Shown piece after piece: positions 38,552 through 48,465 of a DNA stretch of 64,000 bases. The position numbers and the translations under genes are program-made. Position 1 is the stretch's first letter; every line of letters starts with the position of its first letter. The stretch is from Formivibrio citricus (GTDB lineage Bacteria > Pseudomonadota > Gammaproteobacteria > Burkholderiales > Chitinibacteraceae): assembly GCF_900115065.1 (NCBI RefSeq), contig NZ_FOVE01000015.1, forward strand, positions 32,538-96,537, in the 5' to 3' direction. Under the pieces are notes generated by a model. The model was not told the DNA's origin. It ran no database searches and saw only the letters and a list, made by a program, of their open reading frames with translations.

Positions 38552-39935
38552 CCGCATTCATCAGTATTTTTCCGATTGCCAAGAGGCCGTGAGCTGGATG
38601 CGGCCCTGGTTGCCGCGTGGGCGTTTGACCCGGGTTTCGGGGCTGGTCCTTGAGGTGGTGGGCTTGCGGCTGCCGATCGGCATGTCCTGCGATGTCATGA
38701 CGCCAGGAGGCGGCTCGGTCGAGGCTGTCGTGGTCGGTTTTCAGGAAGACCGGCTGTTTCTGATGCCGATCGCCGAAGTGTATGGTGTCGAACCCGGAGC
38801 CGAGGTGGTGCCGCATGAAGATGTGGCTGCCTGGGTGCCGGAGTACGGTCGGGAACGACGGATTCAGCGTCGTCTGGAGGACCATGGCCGGCAGGTGCCC
38901 GTGGGATGGCGCCTGCTTGGCCGGATTCTGGACGGTTTGGGGCGTCCGCTTGATGGCAAGGGGCGGCTTGAGCATGAAGCCTACATGCCCCTTTTTGCCC
39001 GGCCGTTCAATCCGATGAACCGCGAACCGGTGCGCCAGCCGCTCGATGTGGGCGTGCGGGCGATCAATGCCATGCTGACTGTGGGACGCGGACAGCGTCT
39101 GGGCTTGTTTGCCGGGTCCGGCGTTGGCAAGTCGGTTTTGCTGGGCATGATGGCGCGCTATACCACGGCCGATGTGGTTGTCGTTGGCCTGATTGGCGAG
39201 CGTGGGCGCGAGGTCAAGGATTTTATCGAGAACATCCTTGGTGCCGAAGGCCGGGCGCGCTCCGTTGTAGTTGCGGCTCCTGCTGATACCCCTCCGCTGC
39301 TGCGTCTCTATGGCGCAGCTTATGCGACCAGTATTGCCGAGTATTTTCGTAATGAGGGCAAGAATGTCTTGCTGATCATGGATTCGTTGACGCGCTATGC
39401 CATGGCGCAGCGCGAAATTGCCCTGGCGGTGGGCGAACCCCCTGCGACCAAAGGCTACCCACCTTCCGTTTTTGCCCGTCTTCCGCAGTTGGTCGAACGA
39501 GCCGGTAACGGCCCGGAAGGCGGCGGATCGATTACTGCTTTCTACACCGTGCTGTCCGAGGGCGACGATCAGCAAGATCCGATCGCCGATGCGGCCCGGG
39601 CTATCCTGGATGGCCACTTTGTACTGTCGCGTCAACTAGCCGAGGCCGGGCACTACCCCGCGATCGACATCGAAGCCTCAATCAGTCGCGTGATGCAAGA
39701 CATCGTGCCGCCGAACGAGTTCGAGATGGTGCGGCGCTTCAAGTATCTTTATTCCCGGTACCAGCGCAGCCGCGACCTGATCAGTGTCGGCGCGTATGTC
39801 CCCGGATCCGATCCGGTGCTGGACGAAGCCATCCGGCGCCACCCCTCGTTTGAAGCGTTTTTGCAGCAGGCAATCCACGAGCGTGAGAGCGCAGACGGTG
39901 CCAGAATGAAACTGGCGCAACTGTTTGCGCTTTGA
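38535..39935 (+). CDS. fliI: Flagellum-specific ATP synthase FliI
   Basis: A 466-residue export ATPase homologous to the F1 beta subunit. Walker A is [15 protein letters not shown], with Val where E. coli FliI has Thr; Walker B is [19 protein letters not shown]; the N-terminal beta-barrel and C-terminal helical domains are in place, and the [12 protein letters not shown] and [18 protein letters not shown] segments are typical. It energises flagellar protein secretion. The ATG at 38535 lies within the fliH end, so the overlap implies coupled translation; an upstream in-frame ATG (38487) is less likely. Confidence 0.96.
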   Translation: MSTPIDRIHQYFSDCQEAVSWMRPWLPRGRLTRVSGLVLEVVGLRLPIGMSCDVMTPGGGSVEAVVVGFQEDRLFLMPIAEVYGVEPGAEVVPHEDVAAWVPEYGRERRIQRRLEDHGRQVPVGWRLLGRILDGLGRPLDGKGRLEHEAYMPLFARPFNPMNREPVRQPLDVGVRAINAMLTVGRGQRLGLFAGSGVGKSVLLGMMARYTTADVVVVGLIGERGREVKDFIENILGAEGRARSVVVAAPADTPPLLRLYGAAYATSIAEYFRNEGKNVLLIMDSLTRYAMAQREIALAVGEPPATKGYPPSVFARLPQLVERAGNGPEGGGSITAFYTVLSEGDDQQDPIADAARAILDGHFVLSRQLAEAGHYPAIDIEASISRVMQDIVPPNEFEMVRRFKYLYSRYQRSRDLISVGAYVPGSDPVLDEAIRRHPSFEAFLQQAIHERESADGARMKLAQLFAL

Positions 39936-39948
39936 GAGGTAGTTCGTT

Positions 39949-40389
39949 TTGGCTGAGTTCCGTTTTGCCACCCTGTTGCAACTGGCTATCGATGAGCGCG
40001 AAGAAGCAGCCAACCGGCTGCAGGCCGCGCAGGGGCGCTGGCTGGCCGCACGAGCCAAGCTCGAACAGGTCGAATCCTTCCGCGCCGACTACCGGGCTCG
40101 CCTGACCAGCAACGGGCAGAGCGGGATGACCGTGACACAGTGGCGGGATTTCCAGTTGTTCCTCGGCAAGCTGGATGCCGCAGCCGATCAGCAGGCTGAA
40201 GATGTCGCGCGGCAGGAGGCGAGCTATCAACAAGCTTTGGCGGCTTGGCAAGAATGCGAAAAAAAAGTGAAGGGTTTCGAGACGCTCAAGGAGCGGCACG
40301 AAGCAACCGAACAGCGCAAGGAATTGCGCCGGGAGCAGAAGATGCTGGATGAATTCAATACCAGCCGCCCCCGTCCGCCGCGCGAGTGA
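39949..40389 (+). CDS. fliJ: Flagellar export chaperone FliJ
   Basis: A 146-residue, almost entirely coiled-coil protein with the FliJ pattern: FRFATLLQLAIDEREEAANRLQ at the N-terminus and a C-terminal ERHEATEQRKELRREQKMLDEF. FliJ promotes FliI hexamerisation and escorts chaperones to the export gate. It starts at TTG (39949-39951) behind a strong gagaggt site, 13 nt after fliI. It is the last gene of the operon as seen here; fliK-fliR are not in the window. Confidence 0.9.
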   Translation: MAEFRFATLLQLAIDEREEAANRLQAAQGRWLAARAKLEQVESFRADYRARLTSNGQSGMTVTQWRDFQLFLGKLDAAADQQAEDVARQEASYQQALAAWQECEKKVKGFETLKERHEATEQRKELRREQKMLDEFNTSRPRPPRE

Positions 40390-40475
40390 ATGCAGGACGA
40401 GGTTCGCTTGTCTTGCGAGCCCGGAGGCCGCATAATCCACGCCGCAAAGCTTGGAAGTCCCGACCTGTTTCCGAC

Positions 40476-40547
40476 GTCCCCATAGTTAAATGGATATAAC
40501 GAGCCCCTCCTAAGGGCTAGTTACAGGTTCGATTCCTGTTGGGGGCG
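40476..40547 (+). tRNA. tRNA-Arg (anticodon CCT)
   Basis: A 72-nt cloverleaf begins GTCCCCA and closes with TGGGGGC plus discriminator G. The anticodon loop CTCCTAA gives CCT (Arg, AGG codon). The body closely resembles E. coli tRNA-Arg(CCU). The 3' flank reads CAT rather than CCA, so the CCA end is not encoded here, unlike the tRNA-Asp and tRNA-Val in this window. A terminator follows at 40573. Confidence 0.93.
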
Positions 40548-40572
40548 CATTCCATGTCTGGCCTCGCCTGCT

Positions 40573-40608
40573 AAACCCGTGAGTGTCTGGACACACGGGT
40601 TTTTTTGT
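40573..40608 (+). terminator. Terminator after tRNA-Arg
   Basis: A 9-bp stem (AAACCCGTG 40573-40581 with CACGGGTTT 40594-40602), with an inner TGT/ACA pairing, runs into TTTTTT. It ends the tRNA-Arg transcript before the nucleotidyltransferase gene. Confidence 0.85.
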
Positions 40609-40664
40609 TTTCTTCGTCAAAACCGCCCTCTGCCATGGCCGGCACGAGGAGCCTGGGAGAAAAA

Positions 40665-41768
40665 ATGGCAAAAGCAATGATTCTGGCTGCCGGTCAAGGT
40701 ACTCGTGTACGCCCGTTGACCAAGGATGTGCCCAAGCCGATGATCCCCATTCTGGGCAAGCCGGTGCTGGAGTACATCATCGAGCACTTGGCTCGTCATG
40801 GCATCAAGGAAATCATGATCAACGTAGCGTTCATGCACCACAAGATCGAAGATTACTTTGGCAATGGCCACCGGTGGGGCGTGGAAATCGGCTACTCCTA
40901 CGAAGGTGCCTACGAACACGGTGATATCCTGCCTCGGCCCAAGGGCTCGGCGGGCGGCATGAAATACATTCAGGACAACAGCGGGTTTTTCGATGAAACC
41001 ACGCTGGTGCTGTGCGGCGATGCCATCATCGATCTGGATATTGGCGCGGCACTTGCCGAGCACCGCGAAAAACAGGCCATCGCCAGCGTGGTAGCGTTGA
41101 ATGTGCCCAAAGAAGATGTGGTGAATTACGGCATCGTCGTGACCGACGAGGAAGGCCGGGTTCTTTCCTTCCAGGAAAAACCCAAGCCCGAGGAAGCCAA
41201 GTCCACGCTGGCTTCGACCGGCATCTACATTTTCGAACCGGCCATCCTGGACCTGGTTCCTTCCGGTGAGGTGTATGACATCGGCAGCCAGTTGTTCCCG
41301 GCGCTGGCGGAAAAGGGCTTGCCGTTCTATGCCCAGAACCGTTTCTTCAACTGGATCGATATCGGCCGCGTGACCGATTACTGGGCGGTGCTGCAGCGCG
41401 TGTTGCGCGGCGAGGTCGCGCAGATGGACATGCCCGGCAAGCAAGTGCGCCCCGGTGTATGGGTGGGGCTGAATACCCATATCGACTGGGACAAGGTCAA
41501 TATCGAAGGGCCGGTGTATATCGGTTCCAGCGTACGCATCGATCCTGGAACCACTATTATCGGGCCGTCCTGGATCGGGCACGGCAGCCATTTGCGCTCA
41601 GGATCGACAGTGGTGCGTAGCGTGATCTTTGAATACACCCGTATCGGCGGCAACATGACTTTCGCCGAGATGATCGTATCGCCGCGCTATTGCGTCGACC
41701 GGCTCGGGCATACCGTTTACGTGGGGGATGACCGCAGCGCCCTGCGCTGGGGGGATGCCCGCGGTTGA
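40665..41768 (+). CDS. NDP-sugar pyrophosphorylase with left-handed beta-helix domain
   Basis: A 367-residue nucleotidyltransferase. The N-terminal Rossmann-like domain has the NTP-binding MILAAGQGTRVRPLTKDVPKPM and the metal-site LCGDAIIDLDIG. The C-terminal part (about residues 265-345) has left-handed beta-helix hexapeptides (VWVGLNTHID, VYIGSSVRID, TIIGPSWIGHGS). It resembles bacterial mannose-1-phosphate guanylyltransferase/glucose-1-phosphate nucleotidyltransferases; the sugar cannot be fixed. The start at 40665 has a ggga site. Flanked by terminators on both sides, so monocistronic. Confidence 0.85.
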   Translation: MAKAMILAAGQGTRVRPLTKDVPKPMIPILGKPVLEYIIEHLARHGIKEIMINVAFMHHKIEDYFGNGHRWGVEIGYSYEGAYEHGDILPRPKGSAGGMKYIQDNSGFFDETTLVLCGDAIIDLDIGAALAEHREKQAIASVVALNVPKEDVVNYGIVVTDEEGRVLSFQEKPKPEEAKSTLASTGIYIFEPAILDLVPSGEVYDIGSQLFPALAEKGLPFYAQNRFFNWIDIGRVTDYWAVLQRVLRGEVAQMDMPGKQVRPGVWVGLNTHIDWDKVNIEGPVYIGSSVRIDPGTTIIGPSWIGHGSHLRSGSTVVRSVIFEYTRIGGNMTFAEMIVSPRYCVDRLGHTVYVGDDRSALRWGDARG

Positions 41769-41784
41769 GTGGGTTTCGCAAATG

Positions 41785-41816
41785 AAAAAGCCCGGCAGTC
41801 TGCGCCGGGCTTTTTT
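41785..41816. terminator. Bidirectional terminator after the nucleotidyltransferase gene
   Basis: GCCCGGC (41790-41796) pairs with GCCGGGC (41804-41810) around a 7-nt loop, with A-run before and T-run after. It lies between two converging genes and can serve both. Confidence 0.9.
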
Positions 41817-41852
41817 GTAGCAGGCATTGCTGCCGGAATTCAATAAACGGTT

Positions 41853-42452
41853 TTATTGCGCTGCAACCGATGCGTTGTGTTTCTTGCGGTAAATGCGGCG
41901 GTTCTGCTGGTTTTCGGCTTTCTGGATGCGGCGCTGTTCGGCTGCATTGATGCGCCCATCCTTGCCTGCTTGCCGTTCCATGCGGTTGATGCGCGCCTGC
42001 CGGGCTTCCAGGCCAGCCGCTTCGCGATGGGTCAGGCTGCCATTCTTCACGCCGGCATTGATCCGCTGTTGCTGGTTAACGTTGCGCTGCACGTCGGCAG
42101 CCATACGGCGGCTGGCAGGGTTGTTCGGATTGGCGGTTTGGGCGTCGTGCTTTTCGCGGTAGATGTCGCGACTGGCCTTGTTTTGCATGGCGTTGATGCG
42201 GCGCTGTTCTTCCGGAGTGACGGTGCCGTCTTTCATGGCTTTGGCTTCGGTTCTTTCGATGCGCGCCTGTTCGCCTTCCAGTCTGGCGGCTTCGCGCGGA
42301 GTCAATTGACCGGATTTCAGGCCTTGCTCGATGCGTTGTTGCTGGTTGATGTTGCGTTGTGTCTCGGTAGTTGCTGGATCATTGGCAAAAGCCGTTGCAG
42401 AAAAAAGTACGCCAAGAACAGAGGCAATCAGCAGGGGGTGATTCTTGTGCAT
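41853..42452 (-). CDS. Secreted hypothetical protein with an internal duplication
   Basis: A 199-residue protein with a clear signal peptide (cleavage near FANDP, residue 24). The mature chain is two homologous units of about 75 residues. Unit 1 runs from RNINQQQRIEQGLKSGQLT to IYREKHDAQ and unit 2 from RNVNQQQRINAGVKNGSLT to IYRKKHNAS; each has TxREAAxLExxQARIxRxE followed by a DGxxxxxEQRRI segment that resembles a degenerate EF-hand loop. Very rich in Gln, Arg and Asn and highly charged. A periplasmic or outer-surface helical protein; I cannot assign a function. Terminator shared with the upstream plus-strand gene. Confidence 0.75.
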   Translation of the reverse strand: MHKNHPLLIASVLGVLFSATAFANDPATTETQRNINQQQRIEQGLKSGQLTPREAARLEGEQARIERTEAKAMKDGTVTPEEQRRINAMQNKASRDIYREKHDAQTANPNNPASRRMAADVQRNVNQQQRINAGVKNGSLTHREAAGLEARQARINRMERQAGKDGRINAAEQRRIQKAENQQNRRIYRKKHNASVAAQ

Positions 42453-42597
42453 GTTATTCGCTCCTTGTAGGGTGCTTCAGTTGTATGCCGTGAAAAGTTG
42501 TCCGGACCGGTCATTAACGAAGAGCAGCACATTCGGGAGGACATCATGTTTGTAACCATATGTTGCCGGCATGGATTTGAAAGTCGAGGGGGTGTTG

Positions 42598-43275
42598 ATG
42601 GTGGCAACACATGATGCGGGGTGCGTAATTTACAGCCCTCCGGCGCATGCTGGATTGGAGATACTGTATCGAGACGATGTCATGCTGGTGCTCGACAAGC
42701 CTTCAGGATTGCTGTCTGTGCCCGGCAAGGGGGAGGACAAGGCGGACTGCCTGGCGAGCCGCGTACAGGCGGAGTATTCCGATGCGCTGGTGGTGCACCG
42801 GCTGGATATGTCGACCTCCGGAATCCTGGTGATGGCGCGCGGGATCGATGCGCAAAGGGCCTTGAGCCGGTCGTTCGAGTTGCGCGAAACACAGAAACGC
42901 TACGTTGCCCTGGTATCGGGGTGCCTGCGGGGGGAGGGCGTGGTCGATTTGCCCCTCATCACCGACTGGCCCAACCGGCCGCGCCAGATGGTTGACTTCG
43001 AACGCGGCAAGAAGGCGCTCACGCGTTACCGGGCGCAGGAATACGATCCGGTAATCGATTCAACGCGGGTGGAACTGGAGCCGGTGACCGGGCGCTCGCA
43101 CCAGTTGCGCGTGCACATGCTGGCGCTGGGACACCCGATTCTCGGCGACGATCTGTATGCTGATGCCGGCGCGCGCGACAAAGCCGAACGCCTGTTGTTG
43201 CATGCCAGTTATCTATCCATCCCGCATCCGGTTACGGCGCAGCCACTGGTTTTTTCCAGCGCCGCGCCTTTCTGA
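42598..43275 (+). CDS. rluA: Dual-specificity tRNA/rRNA pseudouridine synthase RluA
   Basis: A 225-residue RluA-family pseudouridine synthase. The catalytic motif is VVHRLDMSTSGILVMA (Asp in HRLD), preceded by VLDKPSGLLSVPGKG and followed by the RluA-specific LPLITDWPNRPRQMVDFE and GRSHQLRVHMLALGHPILGD. E. coli RluA modifies 23S rRNA U746 and tRNA U32. There is no S4 domain, as expected for RluA. Start at ATG 42598 with a gaggggg site; ATG 42571 is possible. Confidence 0.93.
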   Translation: MVATHDAGCVIYSPPAHAGLEILYRDDVMLVLDKPSGLLSVPGKGEDKADCLASRVQAEYSDALVVHRLDMSTSGILVMARGIDAQRALSRSFELRETQKRYVALVSGCLRGEGVVDLPLITDWPNRPRQMVDFERGKKALTRYRAQEYDPVIDSTRVELEPVTGRSHQLRVHMLALGHPILGDDLYADAGARDKAERLLLHASYLSIPHPVTAQPLVFSSAAPF

Positions 43276-43378
43276 TAACCTGTTCGCGCGCTGTCGAGAG
43301 AAGCTGTCAGCGGGGTGAAGCGCAGCGCATCAGCCCTGATCGCGGTTTCGCAGCAAGAGCGTGAACAGGTTCTGAGCG

Positions 43379-43693
43379 TCAATCGATCTTGACCAGCCGC
43401 ACGGCCAGCGGTTGGCCATTCTTTGCCAGCTCAATCAGCCGGTCGATGTTGGGATGTTTGCCGGGATGAGCTTCGGCATCCGTCGTGTGTTCGCAATACA
43501 GGCGCAAGCCCTTGTCGGCGGCGAGTGCATCAAGCGCACCGAATTCCTGATATAGCGCGTGATAGACGCGCAGGCTGCCGGCTTGTCCCGGCTTGTTTTC
43601 GATGCGGGCAACGACAGTTTCGCCGTCCAGCAATTCGATGGCGGCCAGATGGTCGATGGCGGGCAGGCCGGCCAGCGTTTCTGCAAAATTCAT
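43379..43693 (-). CDS. DUF2322-like small protein
   Basis: A 104-residue soluble protein. It starts MNFAETLAGLPAIDHLAAIELLD and ends with HPGKHPNIDRLIELAKNG; the central GSLRVYHALYQEFGALD is conserved-looking. I recognise the pattern as DUF2322, a family of betaproteobacterial origin and unknown role, from memory only. It stands alone on the minus strand between rluA and an EF-hand gene, without evident operon partners. Confidence 0.65.
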   Translation of the reverse strand: MNFAETLAGLPAIDHLAAIELLDGETVVARIENKPGQAGSLRVYHALYQEFGALDALAADKGLRLYCEHTTDAEAHPGKHPNIDRLIELAKNGQPLAVRLVKID

Positions 43694-43797
43694 GTTTTTT
43701 TACCTGTTGGTGTCAACCGGCGTTCTCTGTAGCACGTTAACTGCTCAATCGCGCGATCGACGGTTTATGAAAAGTCCAATTGTAAAGGAGTATGAGC

Positions 43798-44253
43798 ATG
43801 AAAACCCTGATGAAGACCCTGTTGTTGACGGCTGCTGTGGCACTGGCCTATCCCGCATTGGCCGCCGATCCCGTCCCGGCTTCGCGTCCGGCTCGTCCTG
43901 ACATCACCAAGGAACAGTTCATGAAACAGGCCCAGGCGCGTTTCGATGCGATGGATGCCAACAAGGACGGCAAGATTACGGCTGAAGAGCGTGCAGCGCA
44001 CCGCCCCGGTCGCGGCATGGGGCCGGGAGCCAAGGCACCGGCAGAAATCACCAAGGAACAGCATATGAAGTACGCTGAGCAGCACTTCAATGCCATGGAT
44101 GCCAACAAGGACGGCAAGATCACTGCGGAAGAGCGTCGAGCCATGCGTCATGGCAAGGCCGGTATGAAGCGTGGTGGCTGCGGCCCGGATGGTCGTGGTT
44201 CCGGCCCTCGCGGCGCCTGTGTGCCGCCGGCATCGGCTCCGGCTGCCAAGTAA
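43798..44253 (+). CDS. Periplasmic EF-hand protein
   Basis: A 151-residue exported protein with a signal peptide (residues 1 to about 23, cleaved after ALA). It has two EF-hand loops, FDAMDANKDGKITAEERAA and FNAMDANKDGKITAEERRA, each preceded by ITKEQ. Both loops carry full Ca2+ ligands (D-x-N-x-D-G-x-I-x-x-x-E), so two calcium sites are likely. The C-terminus is Gly/Arg/Pro-rich with two Cys. ATG 43798 sits 7 nt after the aaaggag site and is preferred to ATG 43792. Possible calcium sensor or buffer; no partner is visible. Confidence 0.8.
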   Translation: MKTLMKTLLLTAAVALAYPALAADPVPASRPARPDITKEQFMKQAQARFDAMDANKDGKITAEERAAHRPGRGMGPGAKAPAEITKEQHMKYAEQHFNAMDANKDGKITAEERRAMRHGKAGMKRGGCGPDGRGSGPRGACVPPASAPAAK

Positions 44254-44267
44254 ACTTCCCGGAAAAA

Positions 44268-44302
44268 ACAAAGCCCGTCGCAAACAATGCGACGGGCTTT
44301 GT
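44268..44302. terminator. Terminator at the end of the isc operon
   Basis: A 15-bp perfect stem (ACAAAGCCCGTCGCA and complement, 44268-44302) with a 5-nt loop. On the minus strand it is followed by TTTTTTCC; on the plus strand no long T-run follows. It therefore mainly ends the isc transcript and may also serve the EF-hand gene. Confidence 0.85.
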
Positions 44303-44319
44303 CATTGGATGATTTCCGA

Positions 44320-44514
44320 TTATTCGGCTTCGTCGATCCAGGCCAACTGGATGGCTTCCAGGATTTTCTCGCCGCAGTGCTTCGGGTCGTCGTTGAAATC
44401 CGGCAGGGCCAGCACCCAGTTCATCAGGTCGACAAAATTGACAGTGTTCGGGTCGATGTCCGGATGGGCTTCGGCTAGCTCAATGGCAATAACGCGGGAA
44501 TCGGTCCATTTCAT
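44320..44514 (-). CDS. iscX: Fe-S cluster assembly protein IscX
   Basis: A 64-residue acidic protein beginning MKWTDSRVIAIELAEAHPDIDPNTVNFVDLMNWVLALPDF, the IscX/YfhJ pattern. IscX binds IscS and iron and modulates cysteine desulfurase activity. The start at 44514 is 22 nt from the fdx stop. Last gene of the isc operon. Confidence 0.95.
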   Translation of the reverse strand: MKWTDSRVIAIELAEAHPDIDPNTVNFVDLMNWVLALPDFNDDPKHCGEKILEAIQLAWIDEAE

Positions 44515-44536
44515 GAGGGGTTCTCCGGAGCGCGGT

Positions 44537-44875
44537 TCAGTGTCGTTCGCCGACGAGGTTGACGGTGTATTTCGGGATGTCGACCACCAAATCCGAGGTG
44601 CCGACCATGGCCTGGCAGGAAAGACGTGAGGTGGGTTCCAGCCCCCAAGCCTTGTCGAGCTGGTCTTCTTCCAGATCGTCTGCGGGTTCCAGGCTGTCGA
44701 AGCCTTCGCGCACGATGACGTGGCAGGTGGAGCAGGCGCAGGATTTCTCGCAGGCATGCTCGATCTCGATGCCGTTTTCCAGCAGGGCATCGAGGATCAG
44801 TTCGCCGGTCTTGGCCTGAATGACCGCGCCTTCCGGGCAGAGTGTGGCGTGGGGCAAAACGATGATTTGCGGCAT
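44537..44875 (-). CDS. fdx: ISC-type [2Fe-2S] ferredoxin
   Basis: A 112-residue adrenodoxin-like ferredoxin. The cluster ligands are Cys42, Cys48 and Cys51 (HACEKSCACSTCH) and Cys87 (RLSCQ), the same spacing as E. coli Fdx; Cys46 is the additional conserved cysteine. It supplies electrons for Fe-S assembly on IscU. Located downstream of hscA, after an 85-nt spacer. Confidence 0.97.
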   Translation of the reverse strand: MPQIIVLPHATLCPEGAVIQAKTGELILDALLENGIEIEHACEKSCACSTCHVIVREGFDSLEPADDLEEDQLDKAWGLEPTSRLSCQAMVGTSDLVVDIPKYTVNLVGERH

Positions 44876-44960
44876 TTAAAATTCCTTCAAAAACTGACCG
44901 CAGAGAGCGCTCTTATTTGGGTTTCTCTCTGCCTCTGTGTCTCTGTGGTAAATGGTGTGC

Positions 44961-46820
<1,860 letters not shown>

Positions 46821-46928
46821 AACGTCTATTCACCACAGTGGTACCGGAACATTCGGGAAGCCGAGTGTCCAGTACGCATGATAATTATTGGAAACCGGGG
46901 GATTATCGACGATCCCGCAGTTCGGGGG

Positions 46929-47459
46929 TCAAAACAGCAATTTTTCGATTGCATGGCCGATGTCTTCTTCGAGTTTTTCGAGAAAACGCAGTTTGCGCAC
47001 GGCCAAGGCAGCTTCCGGATAGTCATGCTCGGTATCGATCAATGCGCCCAGATTGGATTCATGGGCTTCGATCTCCGCGCGCAATTCACTGTTCAGGTTT
47101 TCCAGTCGCTCGATGTTCTTGTGAATCTCGGCGTCTTCGATCGCTTCGCGCCATTGCATCTGGTTCATCAGGAAGTCCATCGGCATGGCCGTGTTGGTGT
47201 GTTCCTGGGTATCCACGCCGCGCAGTTGCAGTAGATAGCGGGCGCGTGCCAGCGGGGATTTCAGCGTGTGCCAGGCTTCGTTGACCTGGGTGGACGCTTG
47301 CAGCGCCAGGCGCTTGCTGGTCTCGTCTCCGGCTGCCGTGCGGTCGGGATGGCATTCGGAAACCAGCGCGCGATAGCGGCTTTCCAGCGTGCGCGCATCC
47401 TGGGCAAAAGTTTCCGGCAGGCCGAAAAGGGCAAAGTGGTTTTGGGTGAAGTCGATCAT
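46929..47459 (-). CDS. hscB: Fe-S assembly co-chaperone HscB
   Basis: A 176-residue J-protein: J-domain with the HPD motif at residues 37-39 (SECHPDRTA), followed by a C-terminal three-helix IscU-binding domain (LMNQMQWREAIEDAE). It delivers IscU to HscA and stimulates its ATPase. The start at MIDFTQNHFALFGL (47459) is chosen by homology; the frame extends eight residues upstream into a repetitive spacer. Confidence 0.96.
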   Translation of the reverse strand: MIDFTQNHFALFGLPETFAQDARTLESRYRALVSECHPDRTAAGDETSKRLALQASTQVNEAWHTLKSPLARARYLLQLRGVDTQEHTNTAMPMDFLMNQMQWREAIEDAEIHKNIERLENLNSELRAEIEAHESNLGALIDTEHDYPEAALAVRKLRFLEKLEEDIGHAIEKLLF

Positions 47460-47464
47460 TTTTG

Positions 47465-47593
47465 AGTGAGGGGTGAGGAGCAAGGAGTGAGGTGTTAAAA
47501 CCGAAGTCCAGGCTCTTGATCCATTGAATTCAAGTTGACAGCGTCGCTTGATGGGAGGGGTTACTCCTTACCCCTCACACCTGACACCTCACC
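47465..47593. repeat. GA/CT-rich inverted repeat in the iscA-hscB spacer
   Basis: The left arm (47466-47495, gtgaggggtgagg...gagtgaggtg) and right arm (47562-47593, ttacccctcacacctgaca...) are imperfect inverted copies of each other. The right arm is nearly repeated in the iscU-iscA spacer (47975-48000). No gene is seen in this stretch. Confidence 0.6.
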
Positions 47594-47596
47594 AGG

Positions 47597-47920
47597 TTAC
47601 ACGTTAAAGCTTTCCCCGCACCCGCATTCGCTCTTGATATTCGGGTTGTGGAACTTGAAGCCTTCGTTGAGACCTTCCTTGACGAAATCGAGTTCGGTGC
47701 CGTCGATGTAGGCCAGTGATTTCGCGTCGGTGAAGATCTTGACCCCGTGGCTTTCAAACACCACGTCGTCTTCGCTCAGGACATCGACGAATTCGAGTTT
47801 GTAGGCCATGCCGGAGCAGCCGGAAGTCTTGACGCCCAAGCGTACTCCCAGGCCCTTGCCGCGCTTGGTCAGGAAGTTGGAAATGTGCTTGGCTGCGCGT
47901 TCGCTGAGTGTCAGTGCCAT
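47597..47920 (-). CDS. iscA: Iron-sulfur cluster assembly protein IscA
   Basis: A 107-residue A-type carrier. The three conserved cysteines are Cys35 (SGCSGMAY) and Cys99/Cys101 (SECGCGESF), as in E. coli IscA. It binds iron or Fe-S clusters and passes them to apoproteins. Located between iscU and hscB in the minus-strand isc operon, flanked on both sides by repeat-bearing spacers. Confidence 0.97.
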   Translation of the reverse strand: MALTLSERAAKHISNFLTKRGKGLGVRLGVKTSGCSGMAYKLEFVDVLSEDDVVFESHGVKIFTDAKSLAYIDGTELDFVKEGLNEGFKFHNPNIKSECGCGESFNV

Positions 47921-47930
47921 TTTAAAGCCT

Positions 47931-48000
47931 CGTGAGGTGAGAGGAGGGCCGTGTGAGCGAGGAAGGGAAGGGTTTACCCCTCACGCCTCACACCTGACTC
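47931..48000. repeat. GA/CT-rich inverted repeat in the iscU-iscA spacer
   Basis: The left arm (gtgaggtgagaggag, 47932-47946) faces a right arm (ttacccctcacgcctcacac, 47974-47993). The right arm repeats the one in the neighbouring spacer with few changes, so these are members of one small repeat family. Confidence 0.6.
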
Positions 48001-48001
48001 C

Positions 48002-48385
48002 TTACTTGTCGTGTTTTGTCTTGTAATCGGCCACCGCGGCCTTGATCGCATCCTCGGCGAGGATCGAGCAGTGGATCTTGACTGGCGGGAGCGCCAGTTC
48101 TTCGGCGATCTGGGTGTTCTTGATTGCCAGCGCCTCGTCGAGCGTTTTGCCCTTGACCCATTCGGTGACGAGCGAGCTAGAAGCGATCGCCGAGCCGCAG
48201 CCGTAGGTCTTGAACTTGGCGTCCTCAATGACGCCATCTTCGCCGACCTTGATCTGCAGTTTCATTACGTCGCCACAAGCCGGTGCGCCAACCATGCCGG
48301 TGCCGACACTCTCGTCGCCCTTTTCGAACGAGCCGACGTTGCGCGGGTGTTCGTAATGATCGAGAACTTTTTCGCTGTATGCCAT
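48002..48385 (-). CDS. iscU: Fe-S cluster scaffold protein IscU
   Basis: A 127-residue scaffold. It has the cluster-ligand cysteines Cys37 (GAPACGDV), Cys63 (YGCGSAIASSS) and Cys106 (IHCSILAEDA), with Asp39 nearby. The HscA recognition peptide LPPVK is at residues 99-103. Clusters are built here from IscS-derived sulfur. Upstream spacer to iscS also carries an inverted repeat. Confidence 0.98.
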   Translation of the reverse strand: MAYSEKVLDHYEHPRNVGSFEKGDESVGTGMVGAPACGDVMKLQIKVGEDGVIEDAKFKTYGCGSAIASSSLVTEWVKGKTLDEALAIKNTQIAEELALPPVKIHCSILAEDAIKAAVADYKTKHDK

Positions 48386-48395
48386 TTTTTAACTC

Positions 48396-48462
48396 CTGTG
48401 AGTAGGGAGAGGGGAGTCGGGAGTAGAAAACCACTCACCATTCCCATACTTGCAACTCCCCG
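48396..48462. repeat. GA/CT-rich inverted repeat in the iscS-iscU spacer
   Basis: A GA-rich arm (tgtgagtagggagagg, from 48397) faces a CT-rich arm (48434-48462, including actcaccattccc and aactcccc). It is more diverged than the repeats in the two downstream spacers but has the same layout. Confidence 0.5.
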
Positions 48463-48465
48463 AAT

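Noticed and set aside
43277..43371. An inverted repeat AACCTGTTCGCGC ... GCGTGAACAGGTT after rluA.
   Set aside because: The arms are about 70 bp apart and no T-run follows, so it is not a terminator; no other function is supported.
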